A stretch of DNA of 23,727 nt, taken from positions 1 through 23,727 of the IMG/VR virus record IMGVR_UViG_3300012353_000007; one strand, 5' to 3'. Numbering within the stretch: position 1 is the stretch's first letter; each line of letters begins with the position of its first letter. Positions 11,662 through 18,344 of this stretch are shown here, in pieces. The translations under genes and the position numbers were made by a program. The notes below the pieces were generated by a model that did not search any database, was not told where the DNA came from, and saw only the letters and a list, made by a program, of their open reading frames with translations. Source of the DNA: a virus.

Positions 11662-12375
11662 CTAGTAGATGAAGGTCTCTAGCGGGATGGTCGCCAGATA
11701 CACGGTCCGGAAATCAACCACATCCCACGCCTTGTAGTTCATCTCCGAGACCACGAAGGACCCATCGGCGTTCACCGATTCCACGTAGGCCACGTGACCG
11801 ATGGGACCCTCCCAGGTCACCATGATAGCCCCCACCCGAGGCGTCTTCCCCTCCGGAAACCCCATTCGAGCCGCGTTGGGTCCCCACTGCCCGGCATCAC
11901 CGAACCAGGGGATTGGGCGCTTGTTGGCCACGTACCAGGTGCAGTACCCGAAGCTGAAGTGGTTGCCCACGGCGCCCACCGCTGGGCGAGGTCCCGGGGC
12001 TGGTTCCGCCCCGGAGGGCGCCGCCAGCTGCGCGGGGGGAGGCGGCGGGGGAGGGGCCGTGCCCCCCGGCATCCGCAGCACCTGTCCCGGCGCTATCTGG
12101 TCGGGATTGGCCACGGTATCGCTGTTGGCCAGCTCCGCTGCGGCCAGATCCACGCCCCAGGCCCAGGCCAGCGTGGAGAAGGTGTCTCCCGGCTGGACGG
12201 TAACCGTGGGGGGAGGTGGCAGGGGAGGTGGCGGGGGCTGCGAGCACCCAGCCGGCAGCTCCAGCAGATAGCAGGAGTCGAGAACGGCCCCACGCGGGGC
12301 CTCCGCCCCAGGGTCTGCCGGGGTCTGGGTCGGGGCGGCCACAAGGAAGGCGATAGATGCCAGAATGCCGATCAT
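11662..12375 (-). CDS. secreted LysM-CHAP peptidoglycan hydrolase, 237 aa
   Basis: Start ATG 12375, chosen because GGAGGT lies 7 nt before it; a GTG 24 nt upstream has no such site. Residues 1-26 form a signal-like hydrophobic segment. A LysM domain (about 57-103: TVTVQPGDTFSTLAWAWG...) follows a Pro run, and a second Pro run leads to a CHAP domain (about 140-237) with Cys145 in GYCTWYVANK, His194 in GHVAYVES and Asn213 in EMNY as the catalytic set. LysM binds glycan; CHAP cleaves peptide bonds in peptidoglycan. An exported hydrolase of this type is either an endolysin using the host Sec system, or a host-wall enzyme. It is the last gene of the leftward lysis region. Confidence 0.85.
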   Translation of the reverse strand: MIGILASIAFLVAAPTQTPADPGAEAPRGAVLDSCYLLELPAGCSQPPPPPLPPPPTVTVQPGDTFSTLAWAWGVDLAAAELANSDTVANPDQIAPGQVLRMPGGTAPPPPPPPAQLAAPSGAEPAPGPRPAVGAVGNHFSFGYCTWYVANKRPIPWFGDAGQWGPNAARMGFPEGKTPRVGAIMVTWEGPIGHVAYVESVNADGSFVVSEMNYKAWDVVDFRTVYLATIPLETFIY

Positions 12376-12507
12376 TCTAAGGACCTCCGTTCCGACCACG
12401 CCCAGAGTGGATACTGTGGCGTCTACCCCTAGACTTCCTTGGCAAGGTCGGAGTTTGTACGGCGCCCCACCCGCGTCGAGCGAAGCGCCGGAAATGAAGA
12501 AGGAGAC
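12376..12507. other. intergenic region between holin candidate and LysM-CHAP gene
   Basis: No gene or clear promoter. A 6-bp inverted repeat, CGGCGC (12460-12465) and GCGCCG (12485-12490), could be a weak hairpin on the leftward transcript. The ribosome site of the LysM-CHAP gene lies at the left end. Confidence 0.35.
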
Positions 12508-12888
12508 CTACGGTTGCGTAGGCCTTCCCACCGGTACTCCGCTCACGAGCCACACCAGCTCGTACAGCGTATCGCGAACCACGGGCAGCGTAGCTGCTGC
12601 CGCCGCCCCGACCAGCGCCAGGAACGCCGGCCCGAAGGCCGCGTGCCAGTCCCCGCCCGGGATGGTCGTCGTGGCCAGCGTCAACACGAAGGTGGTCAGG
12701 ATGGCCAGACCACGGGTGGTGGCGAAGTCCTGTTCGACGAAGGCGCCGAGGCGGTGCCAGTCGAAGTCGTGCAGACGCAGCAGGTGGAGAAGCGCGCCGA
12801 CGACCACGTGGGCCAGAACGGCAAGCAAGAAGATGAGCACCGTGGCCACCTCCGGGTGAACCATGATCAGTGCCTGCAGCTGGTTCAT
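12508..12888 (-). CDS. membrane protein, holin candidate, 126 aa
   Basis: ATG with GGGAGGGAGACGAACGAC before it, 34 nt after the predicted start of transcription from the promoter at 12929-12958. The protein has three to four hydrophobic segments (about 14-37 VATVLIFLLAVLAHVVVGAL; 57-75 LAILTTFVLTLATT; 84-101 FGPAFLALVGAAAAATLPVV; and a weaker one at the end LVWLVSG), fitting a holin that forms holes for the lysins. Acidic and basic residues are at the loops. The lysis region and the downstream LysM-CHAP gene support this. The family is not recognised, so another membrane role cannot be excluded. Confidence 0.65.
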   Translation of the reverse strand: MNQLQALIMVHPEVATVLIFLLAVLAHVVVGALLHLLRLHDFDWHRLGAFVEQDFATTRGLAILTTFVLTLATTTIPGGDWHAAFGPAFLALVGAAAAATLPVVRDTLYELVWLVSGVPVGRPTQP

Positions 12889-12928
12889 GTCGTTCGTCTC
12901 CCTCCCGTCGAGAAAATCAGCGTTGGGT

Positions 12929-12958
12929 AGTATAGCACAGCTGGGGAGGGGCTGTCAA
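12929..12958 (-). promoter_or_regulatory. leftward extended -10 promoter inside the lysis region (P2)
   Basis: Read on the minus strand: TTGACA (12958-12953), 18-bp spacer, TGC-TATACT with -10 at 12934-12929. The -35 overlaps the TGA of the upstream 153-aa gene (GCT TGA CA). Predicted start near 12922, giving a 34-nt leader before ATG 12888. The core GCTGTGCTATACT and spacer length match the rightward promoter at 2572-2601, and the -35 sits in a 6-bp inverted repeat (12948-12953 / 12958-12963). Confidence 0.8.
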
Positions 12959-13416
12959 GCCCCCGTCGTGCGCGTGTAGTAGAGGCGATTCCAGAGCCAG
13001 TTAACTCGGAACAGAGCGGCCACCAGCAGCTCGCCGGTCACGGTGAAGGCCACTCCAACCACGCGATAAAGCGGGGTGGGGGACGGAGGAGTGGGAGCTA
13101 GCATGCCCAGGCCGCCCAGGGCCAGCAGCAGAATATGCAACCCCAGCATGACCATTCCTATCAGGAAGAACGCCTCCACCGCCATCTGGGTGCTTCCATT
13201 CCGCTGGGCGGCTTGGGCGGCCCGGCCGTCCGTGACGACCTCCCGGATGAACTTGGCCGACAGGAATACCCCGGTCCCTGCGGTTAGGGTCCACTCGAGC
13301 TCGGCCACATTGATAGTCGGAGTGATGTCTTGTGTCCCCAGCCACGCGAGATGGGCCGAGGAGACAGCCACTCCCAGAGCCACGAGGGCCCAGGCCCGAC
13401 GCGAAATCGTTATCAA
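12955..13416 (-). CDS. four-helix membrane protein, holin candidate, 153 aa
   Basis: Start TTG 13416, which overlaps the preceding TGA (TTGA) and follows GGAGGG; the ATG at 13420 is out of frame with the membrane protein. Hydrophobic segments: about 8-25 (AWALVALGVAVSSAHLAW), 43-54 short (TLTAGTGVFLSAKF), 83-104 (AFFLIGMVMLGLHILLLALGG, split by an acidic-free stretch) and 118-138 (YRVVGVAFTVTGELLVAALF). The pattern is a small polytopic membrane protein, as in class I holins. It is in the lysis region, directly upstream of the P2 promoter. No family is recognised. Confidence 0.65.
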   Translation of the reverse strand: MITISRRAWALVALGVAVSSAHLAWLGTQDITPTINVAELEWTLTAGTGVFLSAKFIREVVTDGRAAQAAQRNGSTQMAVEAFFLIGMVMLGLHILLLALGGLGMLAPTPPSPTPLYRVVGVAFTVTGELLVAALFRVNWLWNRLYYTRTTGA

Positions 13417-13574
13417 CCATCCCTCCGCAGAGTGGCGTTCCGGATAGCTTCTATCCGACGAACACGAGCTTGGAGATCCCGCACCCGCTGATCTTCCTTC
13501 TCGTGCACCTCTCGGGGAGTGATGTATGTATCGGATTGCGGGGGGCGCCGCAGGAGCCAGTCCACCAATCTCAC
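13413..13574 (-). CDS. small basic protein, 53 aa
   Basis: GTG 13574 overlaps the TGA of the preceding gene (GTGA) and its own TGA overlaps the TTG of the next one. It starts MRLVDWLLRRPPQ, an amphipathic or membrane-touching helix, then a charged helix with KEDQRVRDLQARVRRIEAIR. It has no Cys. The short hydrophobic start and charged tail could make it a membrane-associated partner of the lysis proteins; no family is recognised. Its existence rests on the two overlaps and a clean codon pattern. Confidence 0.6.
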   Translation of the reverse strand: MRLVDWLLRRPPQSDTYITPREVHEKEDQRVRDLQARVRRIEAIRNATLRRDG

Positions 13575-13816
13575 ACCTTCGCTACCTCGCTCGCGATCGT
13601 GGTCGAGCGCTCAGCCATCTGGAGAGTAAGGAAGTATCGATCGCGCCACAAGTCACGGTCAGCCCGCAGCGCATCTCTGTCCTTTTCCAGTGCCTCTACC
13701 TCTCGTCCGAACGCCCACCAGCGACGGTAGAACCCTACAAGAATGAAGAATAGGAGCCCACTGAACCCTAGCTTGGCCAGGGTGTTGTAGATCCCTATGA
13801 AGTCTATTCCGACCAC
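13571..13816 (-). CDS. one-span membrane protein with coiled coil, 81 aa
   Basis: GTG 13816, with AGAGGTGG upstream. One transmembrane helix (about 14-28, KLGFSGLLFFILVGF) is followed by a basic turn (YRRWWAFGRE) and a charged coiled-coil stretch (EVEALEKDRDALRADRDLWR), then a polar end. This topology is shared by phage lysis accessory proteins such as spanin-like or antiholin-type proteins. Overlaps the 53-aa gene by GTGA. Function is inferred from location only. Confidence 0.65.
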   Translation of the reverse strand: MVGIDFIGIYNTLAKLGFSGLLFFILVGFYRRWWAFGREVEALEKDRDALRADRDLWRDRYFLTLQMAERSTTIASEVAKV

Positions 13817-13845
13817 CCGCCACCTCTACCGGAGGCCCAGCCTCC

Positions 13846-14781
13846 CTACAGAACCGGAATGGGAAGTGAGAACTCCCCGGTCTGCGTGGTCCACACGCTG
13901 TCGTAGACCCGCCCCCCGGGCGCGCGCTCCACCGCCCGCACCCGCAGCTCGGTCTCGTCGGCGTTCCACGCGGTCCCGTCCTCGAGCAGCACGACACTCC
14001 ACTCCCCCGGCACGGGGTCGTTGTGAAGCAGCTCCCCCGTAACCGACAGGTGGAGGTGGCGCATGTGGCCCCCGTAGATCACCAGGAACACATCGCTCTC
14101 CCCGCCCTGGCGAACCAGCTTGATGGGATTCATCTCTTCTTCCTCCTCGATTGCAGGGGGCGGGCCTTCTCCCCCACGACCCGGACCCTCCGAAATGAAC
14201 AGGTACTCGGCGGTGTTGATGTCGTACCCCACCCCAAGGAAGCTGGCATCGAATGCCCACTGCACCGCTATCCAGCCCGGCATGAACGACGGGTTGAAGA
14301 TGGTAGCCGGGTTGCCCCACCCCGGCTTGGCCACCCAGATGGCGTCGAACATCTCGCCCAGGGCCGCACACCCGTCGGGCGTGCAGTAGAGCACCGGCCG
14401 CAGCCCGGCATCCCTTACCGTCTTGGCCCACCCCGCCGCGTACACCCGCGACTGGCCGGGTGCCCCTCGGTAGATCCCGGGCTCGAGATCCAGAGCGAAG
14501 AGGTCGCCATCCTCCGCCTCATAGGCGTTACGGTTCCACTGCGCGAAATAGGCGCCATCGGCAGCCCCGTCCCGCCCCAGCACCGTGGTGACGTGGATGC
14601 CCATGCCGTGTCTACCCCCCTGGCGCAGCAGACGAACATCCGATGCGAACCACGGGTGCAGGGCTATGTTTCCGCCCACGTAGTAGGCGAACTCCTCCGC
14701 GCTCTCGTGGGCCAGAACGGCGTTGAAGGTGAATACGGAGCCGTAGTAGGCAGCGTCCAGGAACTTGATCCAGTCGCTCAC
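13846..14781 (-). CDS. muramidase-like endolysin with C-terminal domain, 311 aa
   Basis: Start GTG 14781, overlapping the previous TGA and with AGGAGG 7 nt before it; an upstream GTG gives only 10 more residues. The N-terminal part (1-195) looks like a glycoside hydrolase of the GH25 or Rv2525c-like fold: DLFALDLEPG (93-102) carries the acidic pair, the middle has a barrel-like alternation, and WAFDASFLGVGYDINTAEY (175-193) resembles the WQY...DLN end of GH25. After a Gly/Pro and Glu-rich linker (197-216) comes a C-terminal domain (217-311), probably cell-wall binding. It would cleave the glycan of peptidoglycan. An internal Shine-Dalgarno site and ATG lie exactly at the linker (see findings). 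Confidence 0.65.
   Translation of the reverse strand: MSDWIKFLDAAYYGSVFTFNAVLAHESAEEFAYYVGGNIALHPWFASDVRLLRQGGRHGMGIHVTTVLGRDGAADGAYFAQWNRNAYEAEDGDLFALDLEPGIYRGAPGQSRVYAAGWAKTVRDAGLRPVLYCTPDGCAALGEMFDAIWVAKPGWGNPATIFNPSFMPGWIAVQWAFDASFLGVGYDINTAEYLFISEGPGRGGEGPPPAIEEEEEMNPIKLVRQGGESDVFLVIYGGHMRHLHLSVTGELLHNDPVPGEWSVVLLEDGTAWNADETELRVRAVERAPGGRVYDSVWTTQTGEFSLPIPVL
14131..14147 (-). promoter_or_regulatory. internal ribosome site and ATG at the lysin linker
   Basis: On the minus strand AGGAGG (14147-14142) is followed 8 nt later by ATG (14133-14131), in frame with the lysin. Initiation here would yield a 95-residue C-terminal domain (MNPIKLVRQGGES...). Confidence 0.55.
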
Positions 14782-14975
14782 GTCCGGCCCTCCTGGGCGC
14801 AGTCGTGACACCCCACCGCCTCGCCCTCGATCATCCGAATCTCGGTGTGCCGGTGGTGCCGCATAAGCTCGTGGCCACAGCTCAGCACCACCCGGTCCTC
14901 TAGAACCTTCTCCACCACGCGCCAGGGAAGGTCCGGGTGCGGGAACCGCTGCCGCGACCTGTATTGGTCGTCCAT
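14778..14975 (-). CDS. small Cys/His protein, 65 aa
   Basis: The start is ATG 14975, preceded by GGGAGGATGAT; the open frame extends to 15077 but that part overlaps the tail gene and lacks a ribosome site. The product begins MDDQYRSRQRFPHPDLPWRV and has VVLSCGHELMRHHRHTE in the middle and VGCHDCAQEGRT at the end. CGH and CHDC form a probable zinc site of the ribbon or treble-clef type. It lies between the tail and the lysin genes, with a GTGA overlap to the lysin. Function unknown. Confidence 0.65.
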   Translation of the reverse strand: MDDQYRSRQRFPHPDLPWRVVEKVLEDRVVLSCGHELMRHHRHTEIRMIEGEAVGCHDCAQEGRT

Positions 14976-15030
14976 ATCATCCTCCCAATTAGATTCCGCA
15001 TAGCGCCAGATCAGGTCATCGCTCTCCTCC

Positions 15031-16494
15031 TCAGGCAATATTCCACCGCACCGATCGCCGTACCAACCACTGCGCAAAGAGAGGTGCCGCCAGAGTCCGG
15101 TCCGTGGCCACGGAGGGGGCTCCTGTGGTTGGCAGCATCCAGAACCCGTACCGTCTCACCGCCCCCTGCGTAGGACCCGCGCTATCGCCTAGCCCAAATA
15201 CCGTGGTGCTGGCCAACCTGCCCTGGTTTGTTGGAGTATTCTGATAGAACCAGCCGAAAATGGGCGAGGCGGTAGCTGCAGCCTGCGCCCCCGCATAGCC
15301 CGACACCGAGGTGGTGGCCAGGCTGGAGGGGAAGGTGGTGGAGGAGGTGCTCTCCGTGAACCCGGTAGCGTAGGTGCCGCCGCCCACTATGGTCCACGAG
15401 AGAGCATTCAGGCTGGTGTTGGACTGGGTCATGGGCTGGAAACCCACATACCCGTGGTAGCCGGCCGCATCCAGCTTGTACCAGAGCTTGGCCCAGTTCC
15501 CGGCCGAGGTAGACAGCATCACCCGGATGCGTACCTCGTGCCACCCCAGCATCTCTATGCTGACCTCACGCAGCGTCCCCACGTTGGCCGAGTTGTCCTG
15601 GTACTCGATGTCCCCCAGGTACTGCCAGACCGCCGTTATAGAGGTGTTCCAGAAGTACACCTTGGGTGCCCCGGCCTGCCCGGCCTGGAACAACAGCAGC
15701 CACAGACCGTTGGTGACCACGCAGTCCCCGGTCCACATGTGCTTGCGACCGTACACCTGCACCCAGTTGGTGTTGACGAATACGCCCGCACTTGTGGGGA
15801 TAGGGTTGGCCGTGGTGTCCATCGTATCGAACACCTTGATGCAGCCGGTGAACGCAGCCGCTATGGTTCCGGGCCGCACCATGGGCGCCGGATTGATGTT
15901 GCCCACAGGGAAGGTGGAGATGGGGATGGTACCCTCAGCCCCCACCCGTGTCCCGGCTGTCGGCGGCGGTAGCGTAGCCCCTATGGGGAAGTTGATCAGA
16001 GTAGAAGGGGTGGCGCTGTAGGAGGAGTTCATAGCCCCTCCCACATAGCCCACCGCCCAGCGGCTCAGGGTGTACGGCGCCACCAGGCTGGCGTCCATCG
16101 TGCAGATCACGAACCCCCCCATCACGGTGGAGTAGTTCGGCTGGAGGTTGCTCAGGTAGTACCAGCCATCGTGCAGCTCGGGAGCGTTGAGCGCACCTCC
16201 GCCCACGCCGGTGCTCGTCCACTGGATGTTGACCGGCTGCAAGTCGCGGTTGCTTGCCACCTCCTCCAGCTGCCGTAGCAGCAGCTCGAGGGCCGCCGGG
16301 CTGTTGGCGCTCTGCCCACCCAGCGCCCGCCAAGCGTTCACGCCTATCCCCACGCCCACCTGCTTCCCCAGGGATCCCCCCAGCGACCAGACCAGCTCGT
16401 CCGCGCCCCCCATGGCGGTATTCAGATTCTGGCCCATGGTGGGGACCGGCCAGGGATGAGAGGGGCCGAGATCCAGGTCGTTGAAGGTGCTCAT
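15031..16494 (-). CDS. minor tail / tail-tip structural protein, 487 aa
   Basis: Start ATG 16494, overlapping the previous TGA by ATGA; upstream codons to 16578 belong to an open extension without ribosome site. The protein is rich in Ser, Thr, Gly, Asn and aromatic residues in many beta stretches, with no membrane segment, no Cys-rich region and no enzyme motif. This is the typical composition of phage fibre or tail-tip proteins that contact the host surface. It is the last of the tail structural genes, downstream of the larger tail protein. A role in host binding is a guess from position; no family can be named. Confidence 0.7.
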   Translation of the reverse strand: MSTFNDLDLGPSHPWPVPTMGQNLNTAMGGADELVWSLGGSLGKQVGVGIGVNAWRALGGQSANSPAALELLLRQLEEVASNRDLQPVNIQWTSTGVGGGALNAPELHDGWYYLSNLQPNYSTVMGGFVICTMDASLVAPYTLSRWAVGYVGGAMNSSYSATPSTLINFPIGATLPPPTAGTRVGAEGTIPISTFPVGNINPAPMVRPGTIAAAFTGCIKVFDTMDTTANPIPTSAGVFVNTNWVQVYGRKHMWTGDCVVTNGLWLLLFQAGQAGAPKVYFWNTSITAVWQYLGDIEYQDNSANVGTLREVSIEMLGWHEVRIRVMLSTSAGNWAKLWYKLDAAGYHGYVGFQPMTQSNTSLNALSWTIVGGGTYATGFTESTSSTTFPSSLATTSVSGYAGAQAAATASPIFGWFYQNTPTNQGRLASTTVFGLGDSAGPTQGAVRRYGFWMLPTTGAPSVATDRTLAAPLFAQWLVRRSVRWNIA

Positions 16495-18344
16495 TGGCGT
16501 ACCCCGAAGATCTGATTGAGGATTTCCAGGTTGGACTCCAGGTTCTGCTGCCGCAGTGCATTCTGCCGCCATGTCCATTCATCCAACTGAACGTCCATGA
16601 AGGGGCTCCTCTCCCGGAAGGTGTAGCCCACCACCAAGGCCGGCATGTCCAGAATGTCCACGGGGGGGCAGTCCAGCTCCACCAGATCCAGCTCGTGGAA
16701 CATCTCGGCCACATCGGGGGTTCGCAGGATGGTCACGGTTTTGGCCTGGTTGGGAGCCGACCGAATGGTGGCCGCGTTCTCTCCCTGCCGGCGCAGGGCC
16801 AGGGCGTCAGCCGTCCCTACGTCCACATTCTGCTCGGTCAGTGCAATGGTATTGGCCAGCGACCCGGCTTCCACTCCTATGGACTGAGCGTTCAGGATGG
16901 AGACCCAGTTGACGTTGCCGCCCCCCGCCGAGGAAGCGTCTCCGGACATCCGTATCTCCGTGGCCAGAGACTGCAGGTTGCCCTCCAGCTTCAGGTCCAC
17001 CAGATTGCGCCCCCACTGGAACTTGACCGATCCTGTGAGATCGCGTCCCACGTTGGTCGCGGCTCCGCCCTTGGTGGGCACCACCCCCAGATCGATGAAA
17101 TCCCCCGAGAAGTCGGCGGCCGTCCGCTTGCGAATGCGACAGCCAGCTATGGACGCCCCGAAGGTGATCATGTCCAGGAAGCTCTGGCCATTCACGGGAA
17201 TGTTGCCGGCTGGTGGCCCTGTGCTGGTATCGATGTTCCCTTGCTTCATCCACTTCGTGTTCACCCGCCGCTGCGTGAACACGAACTGACTCATCCAGGC
17301 CTGCCCCACGTTGGCCGACCCCGGCCAACGCACCCCGACGTAACCGGTGGGAGGCGAGGCGGTATAGGTCACGAAGGCGGTCACGTCCTTCCCGTTGATC
17401 ATGATACGCCAGATGACCTTGCCAGCCAAACGACAGTCCCCGATGGCCGTGATCTGGAACCGGTGGTCTCCGGTCAGCCCGGTGAGGCAGCTCACCGACA
17501 GGTCGATGGTCCCGGTGCCCGCCGTGAAGTGGCCCACCTCCGCCAACACATGATAGGTATCGGGAGGGCCTCCGTCTCCTACCAGGGCCGCTCGCAGGAT
17601 ATATCCATTTAGAGCCGAGGCGCCTAGGCCGTCGAACCCCACGATAAGGCCCAGCTCCCCGATGGAGCCCGCAGTGTACACCGAGGGGGAGAAGTGGAAC
17701 CACGCCTCTATCACGCAGACCGGCGAGTAGGAGGAGAAGTTGGTGGTGTGCTGGAGGAGGTGTACCCCCGTGGTGTCGGCCTCCGTCCAGGCCAGGATAC
17801 CCTCATCGGCCACGGGACCGCCCCAGGCCGCGCCCGGATTGTTCCACGTTCCGTTGAGGATGCCATGCCCGTTCATGTCGTCCATCATGCGGTACTCGTT
17901 CACCGCGATGTAGTCCTTGGCCACGAGGCCGCCGGTGGTACCCACCGCGAACTCTCCGACCAGGCCCAGACTCATGTGCTCTATGGCTATCCAGTCCAGA
18001 CCCGTGAGCGTGGCCGTCCCATCCCGCACAGCTACATCCAGCTTCACGATGATGCCGGTGAACGCCGGAGCGCCAGCCGGCGAGTCGGCCCAATACCCCT
18101 CTATCCGCATGCCCCCCACGATGAGGGAGTACTCGTTGAACCAGTAGTCCGACCACATGTCGTGCTTGGGGCCGTAAAGTGGAATGGTGAAGTCGCCGAT
18201 GGCCGAGCCCCCTTGCTGGCCCGGCTGCATGGTAACCACGTGCCAGGTGCTGTCGTGGAGATGGTGCAGGTCATCCACCACCAGGGTCCCGTCCAAACCC
18301 CAGATCTTGTAGTAGAGCGTGCCTAGAACCGCGTCTTCTTCCAC
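16491..18344 (-). CDS. minor tail protein, 617 aa, with lectin-like region
   Basis: Start GTG 18344, overlapping the tape measure TAG by one base (TAGTG). N-terminal half is beta-rich; residues about 220-355 resemble a concanavalin/laminin-like sandwich (GYILRAAL..., FTAGTGTIDLSVS, HRFQITAIGD, VIWRIMINGKDVTAFV as separate strands, then WMSQFVFTQRR). The C-terminal half (about 370-617) has features of siphovirus baseplate/tail-tip proteins, ending in a helix (QQNLESNLEILNQIFG). Directly downstream of the tape measure is where the distal tail or tail-tip proteins lie. A structural role with possible sugar binding is likely; no enzymatic motif was seen. Confidence 0.75.
   Translation of the reverse strand: MEEDAVLGTLYYKIWGLDGTLVVDDLHHLHDSTWHVVTMQPGQQGGSAIGDFTIPLYGPKHDMWSDYWFNEYSLIVGGMRIEGYWADSPAGAPAFTGIIVKLDVAVRDGTATLTGLDWIAIEHMSLGLVGEFAVGTTGGLVAKDYIAVNEYRMMDDMNGHGILNGTWNNPGAAWGGPVADEGILAWTEADTTGVHLLQHTTNFSSYSPVCVIEAWFHFSPSVYTAGSIGELGLIVGFDGLGASALNGYILRAALVGDGGPPDTYHVLAEVGHFTAGTGTIDLSVSCLTGLTGDHRFQITAIGDCRLAGKVIWRIMINGKDVTAFVTYTASPPTGYVGVRWPGSANVGQAWMSQFVFTQRRVNTKWMKQGNIDTSTGPPAGNIPVNGQSFLDMITFGASIAGCRIRKRTAADFSGDFIDLGVVPTKGGAATNVGRDLTGSVKFQWGRNLVDLKLEGNLQSLATEIRMSGDASSAGGGNVNWVSILNAQSIGVEAGSLANTIALTEQNVDVGTADALALRRQGENAATIRSAPNQAKTVTILRTPDVAEMFHELDLVELDCPPVDILDMPALVVGYTFRERSPFMDVQLDEWTWRQNALRQQNLESNLEILNQIFGVRQ

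Noticed and set aside
14976-15077. N-terminal extension of the 65-aa Cys/His protein
   Set aside because: It overlaps the tail gene end and lacks a ribosome site, whereas ATG 14975 has GGGAGG at good spacing.
16494-17612. Plus-strand open frame of 372 residues opposite the minor tail gene
   Set aside because: His/Gly/Arg-rich antisense shadow in a region where the minus strand carries a continuous tail gene.
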